NCBI GenBank assembly: GCA_002346745.1
Contig: DEAL01000016.1
Span: 18,895 to 82,894, forward strand
Reading direction: 5' to 3'
DNA length: 64,000 nucleotides
Source: Candidatus Neomicrothrix sp. UBA2983
Lineage (GTDB): Bacteria; Actinomycetota; Acidimicrobiia; Acidimicrobiales; MedAcidi-G1
A program made the position numbers and the translations under genes. The notes beneath the pieces were generated by a model. The model was not told where the DNA came from, did not search any database, and saw only the letters and a program-made list of their open reading frames with translations. This document shows positions 34,975 to 44,244 of the stretch, in pieces (position 1 is the stretch's first letter; each line of letters starts with the position of its first letter).

Positions 34975-36045
34975 TTGGGCACCACCTGCCGTGCCGTGGT
35001 CTTCCACGGCGACGGCACCTGGGACCGCCGCGACGACTTCGCCGTCGCCACGGCTCCGCCGGGCGGGGCCGTACTGGCCGTCGAGGCGGTCGGACTCTGC
35101 CACAGTGACGTCGCCCAGCTGCACGGACACCACCACGTGCCGGGCGAGGTGTCGCCGACCGTGCCCGGCCACGAGATCGTCGGTCGGGTCCACGCCCTCG
35201 ACGACGACGCCGACCTGGGCGTCGAGGTCGGCGACCGGGTGGCCGTCAACATCGTCACCTACGGGGCGCCCTACGAGGGCAACCCGTTCGGCGTGCGCTG
35301 CTACGGCTACTCGTTCGGCCTCGACGAGCGGGAGGGCCTGTGGGGCGGCTACGGCGAGTACATGTCGATCCTGCCCGGCACCCAGCTCGAGCGCCTCACG
35401 GAGTCGGTGGGCGCCGAGGAGCTCACCCTGTTCGAACCGCTCTCGAACATGGTGGCGTGGCTGACCAAGGTGAACCTGCAGGCGGGTCAGACCATCGTGG
35501 TCCAGGGCCCTGGGCACATGGGCCTCACCTGCGCCGCCTACGCCGCCTCGCTGGGCGCAAGGGTCATCGTCACCGGCACCGGTGAGGACGCCATGCGCCT
35601 CGAGGTGGCACGTGAGGTCGGCGCCGACCACATCGTCGACGTGACCGTGGACGACCCCGTCGAGGTCGTGAAGGACCTGACCGGCGGCTTCGGTGCCTCG
35701 GTCGCCGTCGACCTGGCGTCTGCGCCGTCGACGCCGGGGCTGTGCCTCGACCTGGTCCACCACGGCGGTCAGGTGGTGTGGGCCGGCCTCAAGGACCGCG
35801 TCGCGGTTCCGGTCGTGTCCGACCACGTCGTGACCCGCTCGCTCACCGTCCACGGCGGCGCCGGCGGCACGCCGGAGTCGGTCACCGAGGCCTGCCGGAT
35901 CCTCAACACCGGCGACTTCCCGACCGCCCCCCTGCTGGGCGAGGTGGTCGACCTCGACGGCCTCGACCGGGCCATGGAGATCCTGCTGCGCAGCGGCGGC
36001 GAGGACGCCGTTCGGGCGGTCCTGAGGCACACACCCGCCGCCTAG
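34975..36045 (+). CDS. Zinc-dependent alcohol dehydrogenase (MDR)
   Basis: 356-residue medium-chain dehydrogenase. Catalytic zinc ligands are in VGLCHSD and PGHEIVG; the nucleotide motif is VVQGPGHMGLTCA. The four-cysteine structural-zinc lobe found in many alcohol dehydrogenases is absent, replaced by an aromatic/Gly-rich stretch (YGYSFGLDEREG). TTG start at 34975 is chosen because AGGAG lies seven bases upstream. Its TAG stop abuts the stop of the converging SDR gene with no spacer. Confidence 0.88.
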   Translation: MGTTCRAVVFHGDGTWDRRDDFAVATAPPGGAVLAVEAVGLCHSDVAQLHGHHHVPGEVSPTVPGHEIVGRVHALDDDADLGVEVGDRVAVNIVTYGAPYEGNPFGVRCYGYSFGLDEREGLWGGYGEYMSILPGTQLERLTESVGAEELTLFEPLSNMVAWLTKVNLQAGQTIVVQGPGHMGLTCAAYAASLGARVIVTGTGEDAMRLEVAREVGADHIVDVTVDDPVEVVKDLTGGFGASVAVDLASAPSTPGLCLDLVHHGGQVVWAGLKDRVAVPVVSDHVVTRSLTVHGGAGGTPESVTEACRILNTGDFPTAPLLGEVVDLDGLDRAMEILLRSGGEDAVRAVLRHTPAA

Positions 36046-36864
36046 CTACCCCTGGGACGGGCTCCCGGGACGACTGCGGGACAGGCGTGCGCCGGCGTCG
36101 GCGAGGATCAGGCCGCCGGTGACGCACCGGGCCAGGTCCGAGGCGAGGAACACCACGAGGCGTCCGAGTTCGTCGTGCTCGGTGGCGCGCTGCAGCGGTG
36201 TGGAGGCCACGACGGCGTCGACGTACTCGTCGGGCAAGGCGGCCGCCACGGTCTCGGTGAGCGTGGTGCCGGGGGCGATGGCCACGACGCGGATGCCCCG
36301 CGGCCCCCACTCGACGGCGGCGGTGTCGGTGAGGTGGTTGATGGCGGCCTTGGCGGCCCCGTAGCCGGCCAGCCCCGGCGCCGCCCGGGTGGTCTCGCCA
36401 GAGGTCACGTTGACGATCACGCCACCCGCCTCCTGCTCGACCATCACCCGCGCCTCGGCCCGCATGGAGAGCGCCGTGAGCACCAGGTTCTGGTCGAGCA
36501 CGTCCCGCCAGGTGTCGCCGTCGAGGTCCAGCAGTGGGGCACTCCCCTTCGGGCCGAGCATCCCGATGTTGTTGACCGCCACGTCGAGGCCGCCCAGTTG
36601 CTCGACGGCCTCGGCCACCATGCGCTCCAGGTCGGCGTCGTCGCGGGCGTCACCGACCACGGCGACGGCGCGGGGTTCCCCTGACGATTCCGCGTGTTCC
36701 TCGGCGATGAGCCCGCAGGTCTCGGCGGCCTTGTCGGCACGTACGTCGAGCACCGCCACCGTGGCGCCGGCACGCGCCAGCCAGCGGGCGACCTCCCGGC
36801 CGATGCCGGCCCCGGCGCCCGTGACGAGGGCCCTCGAGCCCGTCAGGTCGATCTCGATGCTCAC
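36046..36864 (-). CDS. Short-chain dehydrogenase/reductase
   Basis: 272-residue SDR with VTGAGAGIGREVARWL, VNNIGMLG, the catalytic AGYGAAKAA and VEWGPRGIRVVAIAPG. GTG start 13 bases after the UGSC-selenoprotein stop, so it is very likely in the same transcript as cassette B. Cassette A has no such gene, so the link may be local. Substrate unknown. Confidence 0.87.
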   Translation of the reverse strand: MSIEIDLTGSRALVTGAGAGIGREVARWLARAGATVAVLDVRADKAAETCGLIAEEHAESSGEPRAVAVVGDARDDADLERMVAEAVEQLGGLDVAVNNIGMLGPKGSAPLLDLDGDTWRDVLDQNLVLTALSMRAEARVMVEQEAGGVIVNVTSGETTRAAPGLAGYGAAKAAINHLTDTAAVEWGPRGIRVVAIAPGTTLTETVAAALPDEYVDAVVASTPLQRATEHDELGRLVVFLASDLARCVTGGLILADAGARLSRSRPGSPSQG

Positions 36865-36877
36865 CGGTCCGGCCCCC

Positions 36878-37414
36878 TCAACGTTCCAAGGCCTCCAGGA
36901 TCCCGTCCACGGCCGCTGCGCCCCACTCGGCCACCGTGTGCTCGTCGGTGCCGCCCAACGGGTGTGGAACGGCCACAACCCTGGCGTCGGGTAGTCCGAG
37001 GTTCTGGGCCGACGCCGTCGCCAGTTGGGCGAAGGGGACTGTGGCCAGCACGACGGTCGCCACGCCGGCCTTCTCCAGTTCGACGAGGTCGTGGACACTC
37101 CACGACGAACACGACCCTCAATCGGCGGAGCCGGTGAGGACGATCCGGACCTCCTTGCTGAGTCCCTCCAGCACCTGCGGCTCACACGCGGTGGCGGCGT
37201 TGAACCCGGCTGCGCCCTTGTCGGTCACCCGGACCACCTCGCCGCCGATGCGCTCGGCCAGGCCCGCTGCCGCCGTCTCGAGGAGTAGTCGGGCGTTGGG
37301 CTTGGCGTTGTCGAGCACCCCGATGCGGCCGTCGACCAGGGCGGGTGCGGCCGGTGCCAACTGCACGGCGCCCTCGGCCAGCGGTCCGGCGGGATCGAGG
37401 ATGCGGGCGCTCAT
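36878..37414 (-). CDS. UGSC-family selenoprotein (cassette B)
   Basis: 178-residue paralogue of the cassette A protein with selenocysteine at residue 99 (TGA 37118-37120 on the minus strand). Motif U99-G-S-C102-S-S-W-S-V-H-D; the Cys six residues after U in cassette A is Trp here. It shares ILDPAGPLAEG, GRIGVLDNAKPNA, the UGSC core, VHDLVELEKAGV and a C-terminal helix (TDEH...AVDGILEAL). Without readthrough each half would be a meaningless fragment. It starts 30 bases after the domain-X gene, the same order as in cassette A. Function unknown. Confidence 0.9.
37088..37106 (-). promoter_or_regulatory. SECIS-like hairpin of UGSC gene B
   Basis: Perfect 8-bp stem GTCGTGGA/TCCACGAC with loop GTG, the loop 20-22 nt after the TGA. 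Same loop and spacing as cassette A with one compensatory pair. Confidence 0.75.
37118..37120 (-). other. Predicted selenocysteine UGA codon (U99, UGSC motif)
   Basis: TGA followed by GGG TCG TGT on the minus strand gives U-G-S-C, in the same position as the TGA of cassette A. Confidence 0.9.
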
Positions 37415-37444
37415 GGAAGCAGGCCGTTCATGGGTGAGAGCCTC

Positions 37445-38497
37445 TCACGCTTCGAGGGCGAGGGTGACGCTGCGGGTCATGCCCCAGGAGGGGATGACGC
37501 AGGAGTGCCTGCCGGCGCCGCCGGTGACGAACACCCGGATGTTGCCGGCCTCCTCGGTCATGGGCAGCAGGTCGTCGTCGGCGGCGTCGCGCATCCAGGG
37601 CGCCCAGGCCAGCAGGTCGAACTGGGCGCGGAACTCTCTGGCCGGACGGCGGGCCGTGGCGAACAGGTGCTCGGCGACGTCGTCGCGGGACCAGCCGGCG
37701 GCGGCGGCCGTGGCGGCGTGTTCGGGGCAGAGGCCGACGAACCACTCGCCGCTCGAGATGCAGGCGTTGTTGACACCGAAGGTGGTCATCGCCGACGCGG
37801 CCTTGGCGAGGATCCGCTCGACGTCGTCGGACTCCATGTCGTGGAAGTTGTGCGGGTTCTCGCCACAGTGGACCGTGACCGCGCTCGGGGCGTCGACGCC
37901 GAGGTCGTGGTGGTACGGCCCCCAGGGGCTGGCGGCGGCGTTCTCGGCGGTGCAGTAGGCGTACTTGGAGGGCTGGCCCTGGGTGGCGGCGTCGCCGGGC
38001 CCGGGGCGGGCGCCGGCCACGTGGAGCAGTACGAGGCGCACGGCACGGCCGACCGTGGCGTTGGCCCGGTTTCCGGGGCCGAAGGCGCCGACCTCGGCAT
38101 TGAAGCCCATCTCCGCGACGACCTCGCCGTGCACGATGACGAGCGGCGCCACGGGGTGGGTGGTGGCATTGACGCCCCGCAGGTTGAGGCGCTGCTGTCC
38201 CAGCGCCCGGACGGCGGTGACCACCACCGGGAACACCTCAGGCGGGCAGCCGGCCATCACGGCGTTGACCGCCACGGTGCGCCTCGTGGCGGCGCCTCCC
38301 CGCGGTGGGAGTACGGCCAGCACCTCGTCGGGGTCGGCTCCGGGATCGCCGCCGGCCAGCATCTCCTCGACCCGGTCCCCGGTGGGCGCCACCACGGGGA
38401 GCCCGTCGCCCCACTGGCGCTCCTCGAGGAACGCGTACAGCGCCTCGGGGGACTCGTTCTCCAGGTCGTGGGTCGGTTCTCGTGCCAGTTCCTCCAC
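37445..38497 (-). CDS. Domain-X protein, partner of UGSC selenoprotein B
   Basis: 350-residue paralogue of the C-terminal part of the thioredoxin-X selenoprotein. Shared landmarks are GDGLPVVAPTGDRVEEML, VAVNAVMAGCPPE, a GVNATTHPVAP segment, GNRANATVGRAVRLVL and CGENPHN. It has no thioredoxin half and no TGA of its own. The C-terminus carries FVTGGAGRHSC and differs most from cassette A. GTG at 38497 is chosen for the GGGAG upstream and because sequence before it is not conserved. I do not recognise a catalytic fold; conserved Cys in MAGC and several Asn/His could bind metal or cofactor (inference). Confidence 0.82.
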   Translation of the reverse strand: MEELAREPTHDLENESPEALYAFLEERQWGDGLPVVAPTGDRVEEMLAGGDPGADPDEVLAVLPPRGGAATRRTVAVNAVMAGCPPEVFPVVVTAVRALGQQRLNLRGVNATTHPVAPLVIVHGEVVAEMGFNAEVGAFGPGNRANATVGRAVRLVLLHVAGARPGPGDAATQGQPSKYAYCTAENAAASPWGPYHHDLGVDAPSAVTVHCGENPHNFHDMESDDVERILAKAASAMTTFGVNNACISSGEWFVGLCPEHAATAAAAGWSRDDVAEHLFATARRPAREFRAQFDLLAWAPWMRDAADDDLLPMTEEAGNIRVFVTGGAGRHSCVIPSWGMTRSVTLALEA

Positions 38498-38541
38498 GTG
38501 CGCATTCTCCCCCACCCGGGCCTTCCTGACAGACTCGCGCC

Positions 38542-40062
38542 GTGGCCGGCTCTCCCCTTCGCATCCTGTGGGTCGACATCGACTCGCTGCGGCCCGACCA
38601 CCTGGGCTGCCACGGCTACCCCCGGCCGACCAGCCCGAACATCGACGCCCTCGCCGCCGAGGGGGTCCGCTTCGACCGGCTCTACACCTCCGACTCGCCG
38701 TGCCTGCCGTCCCGCTCGGCGATCCAGACCGGACTGTTCGGCATCCACAACGGCGCCGTCGGGCACGGCGGCACCGCCGCCGACCCGTTCTCCGAGGGCC
38801 TGCGGCGGGGCTTCCGGTCGCCTCGGGCCCACGGCAGCCTGGCTGCGGTGCTGTCCCGGGCCGGACTCTGGACCACGACGATCTCGGTTTTCGGCCAGCA
38901 CCACTCGGCACTGCACTGGTACGCCGGGTTCAACGAGGCCATCCAGGATGGCTACCGCACCTGGTCCGCCGAGGGCGTCGGACGGCACGCCCTCGACTGG
39001 CTGGAGCGCAACGCCGACCGGGACCGCTGGTTCCTCCACGTCCACGTCTGGGATCCGCACACGCCGTACACGGGCACCCCCGAGGACGCCGAGGCGCTGG
39101 GCGACGGACGCCCCGTCTGGGTGACCGACGAGATCCTGGCCTGGCACCGCGCTCAGGGCGGCCCGCACTCGGCCAGTGAGGTGCTGGGCTTCGGCAACTC
39201 GCCTCTCTCCGGAAGCCCTTCCTTCCCGTTGCTGCCGGACTCGCTCGAGTCACTCGACGACGTGGCCCGGGCGTTCGACGGTTACGACACCGGCATCCGG
39301 CGGGCCGATGCGCTGGTCGGCCGCCTGCTCGACGCCCTCGCCGCCCAGGGGGTCGCCGACGACACGGTCGTGGTGGTGTCGTCCGACCACGGCGAGAACT
39401 TCGGCGAACTCGGCGTCTGGTGCGACCACCACACCGCCGACGAGTACACGCACCGCATCCCCGGCATCGTCCGCTGGCCCGGAGTCCTGGACGCCCTGGC
39501 CGGCTCATCGTCCGCCTCCCTCCACTACCACCTCGACCTGTTCGCCACCCTCGTGGAGTTGGCCGGTGCCGCGGTGCCGGCGCACTGGGACGGCGACGGC
39601 TTCGCCGACGTGCTGCGCGACGGGGAGGTGCCGGCCGGACGCAGCGAACTGGTGCTGTCAGCGGCGGCGTGGACGGTGCAGCGCAGCCTTCGCTGGGGCG
39701 ACCGGCTCTACGTGCGTACCCGCCACGACGGCTACCACGGCTACCCCGACGAGATGCTCTACCGGCTGGACGAGGACCCCCACCTGCAGGAGGACGTGTC
39801 GGCGGCGCATCCCGACGAGGTCTCAGCGGCGCGGTCGCGCCTCGAGGCCTGGGAGGCCGAGATGCTCAAGAACACGCCGGGCGGGTGCGACCCGCACGAC
39901 ATCGTCATGGAGGAGGGCGGCCCGTTCCACGTGTGGGGCGAGCTGCCGGACTACCTGGCGCGGCTCCGGGCCACAGGTCGCGCCCCCATCGCCGACCAGT
40001 TGGCGCGACGCTGGCCGGACGCGGCGTCGGGTGGTGGTCCGGAGAAGATCGGGTACTTCTAG
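38542..40062 (+). CDS. Sulfatase (alkaline phosphatase superfamily)
   Basis: 506-residue sulfatase. The formylglycine motif is C54-L-P-S-R in SPCLPSRSA; metal ligands D12 and D14 precede it (WVDIDSLRPDH) and VVSSDHGENFGE supplies the second metal half-site. No signal peptide, so probably cytoplasmic. A formylglycine-generating enzyme would be needed and is not in the window. Divergent from domain-X gene B; a CAGACT sequence six bases before the GTG may be its -10. Confidence 0.92.
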   Translation: MAGSPLRILWVDIDSLRPDHLGCHGYPRPTSPNIDALAAEGVRFDRLYTSDSPCLPSRSAIQTGLFGIHNGAVGHGGTAADPFSEGLRRGFRSPRAHGSLAAVLSRAGLWTTTISVFGQHHSALHWYAGFNEAIQDGYRTWSAEGVGRHALDWLERNADRDRWFLHVHVWDPHTPYTGTPEDAEALGDGRPVWVTDEILAWHRAQGGPHSASEVLGFGNSPLSGSPSFPLLPDSLESLDDVARAFDGYDTGIRRADALVGRLLDALAAQGVADDTVVVVSSDHGENFGELGVWCDHHTADEYTHRIPGIVRWPGVLDALAGSSSASLHYHLDLFATLVELAGAAVPAHWDGDGFADVLRDGEVPAGRSELVLSAAAWTVQRSLRWGDRLYVRTRHDGYHGYPDEMLYRLDEDPHLQEDVSAAHPDEVSAARSRLEAWEAEMLKNTPGGCDPHDIVMEEGGPFHVWGELPDYLARLRATGRAPIADQLARRWPDAASGGGPEKIGYF

Positions 40063-40075
40063 GCGCGGGCCTCGG

Positions 40076-41185
40076 CTACTCGCCGAAGAAGTTCAGGTGG
40101 GTCGCCTGCAGCTCCTCGCCGGACGGGGTGAACGTCGTGAACCCGCCGCCGGCCACGTCGCTTGACACCAGGGCCAGGGCGATGTTCGAGTCGTGCTGCG
40201 GCGACCACGACGCCACCCGCACCTCGCCCACCAGGTCACCGGACGGTCCACTCGCCGGCCACGGGTGCTCGCTGGTCGCCGGCAGGCGCTTGCCGGACAG
40301 CAGCACCGTCACCAGCCGCCGTGCCGGACCCCGCTCCCGCTCGGCCAGCAGGGCCGCCTTCCCGACGAAGTCGTCCTCCCGGTCCAGCGACAGGAACCGT
40401 TCCAGCCCGACCTCGAGCGGCGTCGCCTCGCCGGCACAGTCGGCCCGGTAGGAGAACAGCCCCGACTCGATCCGCTCGTTGAGCGTCGGGCCGCCCGGGT
40501 GGATGCCGAACGGCTCTCCCGCGGCCCACACGGCGTCCCACAGCGCCCGACCCCTGGACCCGTCGGTCAGGAACAGCTCGAAGCCGCCCTGGCCGCTCCA
40601 CCCCGACCGGCACAACAGGAACGGGATGCCCTCGTGCTCGACCTCCACGAACGAGAAGAACGGCACGTCGCGCACCCACTCCCCCAGCAGCGCCGCCATG
40701 GTGTCGTCCGCCCGGGGCCCCTGCACGCCCAGCGGCGAGGCATCCGGCTCGAACACCCGGCAGTCCAGTCCCCGCTCGGCGCCGACACCCCGGATCCACA
40801 GCAGCAGGTCCGAGTCGGCGATCGAGAACCAGAACCGGTCCTCGGCCAGCTTCAGGATCATCGGGTCGTTCAGCAGGGTCCCCTCGTGGTCGCAGATCGG
40901 GGCGTAGCGAACCCTCCCCACCGCACACCCGGCCATGTCCCTCGCCGACACGTACTGCACCAGTTCGAAGGCGTCCGGCCCGACCACCTCGACCTGGCGC
41001 TCGCAGGCCACATCCCAGAGCGACACCCGCTCCACGAGCGCCTCATACTCGGCGCCCGGGTCGCCGAACGACGCCGGCATCAGCATGTGGTTGTAGACGG
41101 TCGCGTGCGTCAGGCCGTGCGCCAGCAGCGCCCCGTGGAACGGCGACTTGCGGATCCGCGATCCGACCGGAATCTGCAGACCCAC
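40076..41185 (-). CDS. dmdA: DmdA-like dimethylsulfoniopropionate demethylase (GcvT family)
   Basis: 369-residue aminomethyltransferase-fold protein, the same length as SAR11 DmdA. Segments shared with DmdA are TVYNHMLMP, LWDVACERQVEV, FWFSIADSDLLLW, SPLGVQGPRAD, RSGWSGQGGFELF and GGPTLNERIESGLFSY. DmdA transfers a methyl group from DMSP to tetrahydrofolate. GTG start has AGGAGG seven bases upstream. Downstream dmdB/C/D genes are not adjacent, so activity on DMSP itself versus another methylated compound (betaine, dimethylglycine) needs testing. Same strand as an amidohydrolase and a GMC oxidoreductase. Confidence 0.82.
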   Translation of the reverse strand: MGLQIPVGSRIRKSPFHGALLAHGLTHATVYNHMLMPASFGDPGAEYEALVERVSLWDVACERQVEVVGPDAFELVQYVSARDMAGCAVGRVRYAPICDHEGTLLNDPMILKLAEDRFWFSIADSDLLLWIRGVGAERGLDCRVFEPDASPLGVQGPRADDTMAALLGEWVRDVPFFSFVEVEHEGIPFLLCRSGWSGQGGFELFLTDGSRGRALWDAVWAAGEPFGIHPGGPTLNERIESGLFSYRADCAGEATPLEVGLERFLSLDREDDFVGKAALLAERERGPARRLVTVLLSGKRLPATSEHPWPASGPSGDLVGEVRVASWSPQHDSNIALALVSSDVAGGGFTTFTPSGEELQATHLNFFGE

Positions 41186-41213
41186 AGCGCGCCTCCTGAG
41201 CCCTCGGACCCGT

Positions 41214-42449
41214 CTACCCGTCCAGGCGGTCCACGACCACCCGGCCACCCTGCACCACCGCCGACAACGCCGCCTCCGGCTCGGCCAGCCCCGCCAGGTC
41301 CTCCAGCGGATCGACCTCCGTGAGCACCGCGTCGCCGAACGCACCCGGCGCCAGGGTCCCGACCTTCCCCTCCAGACCGCACAGCCGGGCGTTGGTGAGG
41401 TACATCGACCGCAGCACGTCGACCGCCGACTCCAGTTCGGCCCGGATGGCGAACTCCCGGTTCTGGTGCGGCTGCGCCTCGCCAAGCAGGTCGGTCCCGA
41501 AGCCCAGCTCCACGCCGGCATCCCGCAGCAGCCCGATGGCCCCACGACCCTGCTCGTACAGGCCCTCGTTCTTGACCCGGTTCCGCTCCGGAAACCCGAA
41601 CTTCTCGGCGTCGTTTCCGAACGCCCAGTAGGTGACGAGCGTCGGCACGACCGTCGTCCCCAACTCCGCCAACCGGGCCGCCGCCTCGGCGTCCACCAGG
41701 TTGCCGTGCTCCAGGCAGGCCACCCCGTTCTCGGCCGCCAGCAGCATCGACTCCGACGAGTAGGCGTGCGCCGTCACATAGGTGTGCCGATGCTCGGCCT
41801 CCGTGACGATCGCCGCCACCTCGGAGGCCGTGTACTGGACGCTGTCCAACGGATCCATCGGCGACGCCACGCCGCCCGAGGTGTGGATCTTGAGGAAGTC
41901 CGACCCGTCGCGCAGGCACTGCCGGGCCGCCTTGCGCACGGCGTCGGGGCCGTCGGCCACGTGGGCGTACTGCGACGTGACGATCTGACACCCGCAAGCA
42001 GGCGGGTCGACCACCGCGCCACGTACGTCACCGTGGCCGCCGGTCTGGGAGATCATGTGGCCGGCCGACACGATTCGCGGCCCACCACACAGCCCGCGCC
42101 GGATGGAGCGCTTCAGGCCCCGCAGGTCGCCGCCGGTGTCGCGCACCGTGGTGAAGCCCCGTCGGACCGTCGCCTCCGACAGCGCCGCACGGGCCAGGGC
42201 CTGCTCGAAGGGCCACTCCCGCTCGGCCCGGGCGAAGTCCATGGTGTGTATCGACAGGTGGACGTGCGCATCCACGAACCCGGGCAGCACGAAGCGGCCC
42301 CCGGCCTCGACCTCCACGTCGGCGTCGCCGCCCACCGCCCCCTCGGCAACCTCGACGACCACCCCGTCCTCGACCACCAGCGTCCGCTCACCCAGGTGGG
42401 TGCCAGCGGCCGGATCGAAAACGACCCCATTTCGGATCACCGTGCGCAC
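41214..42449 (-). CDS. Amidohydrolase family protein
   Basis: 411-residue metal-dependent hydrolase of the imidazolonepropionase/prolidase-like group. The N-terminal beta sandwich (VIRNGVVFDPAAGTHLGE) leads to the metal motif GFVDAHVHLS, then TVRDTGGDL, the lysine of FLKIHTSGG, and VTAHAYS and LEHGNLVD with metal-binding His. GTG start. It lies 58 bases downstream of the GMC gene and 28 bases upstream of the dmdA-like gene, a likely operon. Substrate unknown. Confidence 0.9.
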   Translation of the reverse strand: MRTVIRNGVVFDPAAGTHLGERTLVVEDGVVVEVAEGAVGGDADVEVEAGGRFVLPGFVDAHVHLSIHTMDFARAEREWPFEQALARAALSEATVRRGFTTVRDTGGDLRGLKRSIRRGLCGGPRIVSAGHMISQTGGHGDVRGAVVDPPACGCQIVTSQYAHVADGPDAVRKAARQCLRDGSDFLKIHTSGGVASPMDPLDSVQYTASEVAAIVTEAEHRHTYVTAHAYSSESMLLAAENGVACLEHGNLVDAEAAARLAELGTTVVPTLVTYWAFGNDAEKFGFPERNRVKNEGLYEQGRGAIGLLRDAGVELGFGTDLLGEAQPHQNREFAIRAELESAVDVLRSMYLTNARLCGLEGKVGTLAPGAFGDAVLTEVDPLEDLAGLAEPEAALSAVVQGGRVVVDRLDG

Positions 42450-42507
42450 GGGAGGAGCCTGCCATGCGACCGGGCGGCCGACTGCACCGGCGAACCCGCG
42501 AGCCCGC

Positions 42508-44181
42508 CTACCAGTCGGGTTCGCTCACCCCGTGCCGGTACTGGGCGGCCTCGGACGGCGGCAGCGGCGTGTTGCCGAGGATCAGGTCGGCGGACTTCTC
42601 GGCCAGCATCATGACCGGTGCGTAGATGTTGCCGTTGGTGATGCTCGGCATCGACGAGGCGTCCACCACCCGCAGGCCGTCGGTGCCGTGCACCCGCAAC
42701 GAGGCCGGATCGAGCACCCCCAGGTCGTCGGTCCCCATGCGGGCCGTGCACGACGGGTGCAGTGCCGTCTCGGCGTCCTTGCGGACCCAGTCCAGTACCG
42801 CCTCGTCGCCCTCCACGTCGGGTCCGGGCGAGATCTCGCCGCCGTTGAACTCGTCGAACGCCGGCTGGCCCATGATGTCGCGGGCGATGGCGATGGCCTC
42901 GGTCCACTCCTGCTGGTCCTCGGGGGTCGACAGGTAGTTGAACAGCATCTTCGGCTTGGCGAACGGGTCGTCGGAGGCGATCCGCACCCACCCCCGGCTG
43001 TTGGAGAACATGGGGCCGATGTGGAACTGGTAGCCGTGCCCGGCCGCCGGCACCGAGCCGTCGTACCGGATGGCGATCGGCAGGAAGTGGAACATGAGGT
43101 TCGGCCACGGCACGTCGTCGTTGCTGCGCAGGAACCCGCCGGCCTCGAAGTGGTTGGTGGCGCCCGGTCCCCCGCGGAACAGCCACTGCAGCCCGATCCA
43201 CGGCTTGCGCCAGTGCGCCAGGTGCGGCACCATCGACACCGGCTGCTTGCAGGCGTACTGGACGTACACCTCGAGGTGGTCCTGGAGGTTCTCCCCCACC
43301 CCGGGGACCTCGACGGCCGGGGCTACCCCGGCATCCTCGAGCACCCCCGCCGGCCCGATACCCGAGAGTTGCAGCAGTTGCGGCGAATTGATGGCACCAC
43401 CACAGAGCAGGACCTCCGCCGCCCGAGCAACCCGCGGCGAGCCGGAACGGTTGCCCCGACGCCGCACGTACTCCACGCCAACGGCCCGGTTCCCCTCCAT
43501 CACCAGCCGGGTGGCGTGGGCATGGGTGACGACCTCCAGGTTGGGGCGGCGCAGCACCGGATGCAGGTACGCCCGGGCCGCCGACAGGCGCCGACCCCGG
43601 TACACGTTACGGTCGAAGGCGTTGAAGCCCTCCTGGCGATAGCCGTTGACGTCGGTCGTCATCGGGTGTCCGGCCTGCTGGACCGCCTCGAAGAACGCCC
43701 GGAACAGCGGGCTGGTGGCCGGTCCCCGTTCGAGCTTGAGCGGCCCGTCACCGCCCCGCCACTCGTCCTCGCCGGCGAGGCAGGTCTCCATGCGCCGGAA
43801 GTACGGCACGCAGTGTGCCCAGTCCCACGCCCCGCAGCCGGGGGTGGCAGACCAGCGGTCGTAGTCCATCGGGTTGCCCCGCTGGAAAATCATCCCGTTG
43901 ATGCTGGACGAGCCGCCCAGCACCTTGCCGCGGGCGTGGTACACGCGGCGGCCCCCCATCTCCGGCTCGGGCTCCGACTCGTACTGCCAGTCGTAGAAGC
44001 GGTTGCCGATCCCCATGGAGAGCGCCGCCGGCATGTGGATGACCACATCCCACCGCCAGTCCATCCGGCCCGCCTCGAGCACCAGCACCCGGTTGCCCGG
44101 GTCGGCGCTGAGCCGGTTGGCGAGCGCACAGCCCGCCGACCCGCCGCCGACGATCACGAAGTCCCAGGCGCGTTCAGCCAC
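42508..44181 (-). CDS. GMC oxidoreductase (choline dehydrogenase-like)
   Basis: 557-residue FAD-dependent alcohol oxidase/dehydrogenase. The FAD-binding motif is [18 protein letters not shown] with VLVLEAG; GMC signatures appear as [13 protein letters not shown] and [16 protein letters not shown]. The C-terminal catalytic region has HPSCTARMG and [14 protein letters not shown]. Similar to BetA, but members also oxidise other alcohols. GTG start. First gene of the GMC, amidohydrolase, dmdA-like operon. Confidence 0.92.
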   Translation of the reverse strand: MAERAWDFVIVGGGSAGCALANRLSADPGNRVLVLEAGRMDWRWDVVIHMPAALSMGIGNRFYDWQYESEPEPEMGGRRVYHARGKVLGGSSSINGMIFQRGNPMDYDRWSATPGCGAWDWAHCVPYFRRMETCLAGEDEWRGGDGPLKLERGPATSPLFRAFFEAVQQAGHPMTTDVNGYRQEGFNAFDRNVYRGRRLSAARAYLHPVLRRPNLEVVTHAHATRLVMEGNRAVGVEYVRRRGNRSGSPRVARAAEVLLCGGAINSPQLLQLSGIGPAGVLEDAGVAPAVEVPGVGENLQDHLEVYVQYACKQPVSMVPHLAHWRKPWIGLQWLFRGGPGATNHFEAGGFLRSNDDVPWPNLMFHFLPIAIRYDGSVPAAGHGYQFHIGPMFSNSRGWVRIASDDPFAKPKMLFNYLSTPEDQQEWTEAIAIARDIMGQPAFDEFNGGEISPGPDVEGDEAVLDWVRKDAETALHPSCTARMGTDDLGVLDPASLRVHGTDGLRVVDASSMPSITNGNIYAPVMMLAEKSADLILGNTPLPPSEAAQYRHGVSEPDW

Positions 44182-44244
44182 GGCGCATCTTGGGGCAAAT
44201 GCCAGAGGGATCAGTGCGCCTCGCCAGGGCTCCCATCCCGCTCG

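Noticed and set aside
32662..36045. 1127-codon open frame across acyl-CoA dehydrogenase and thiolase
   Set aside because: Only the last third (from 34975) is a real alcohol dehydrogenase. The rest is an Arg/Pro-rich shadow of the two upstream genes.
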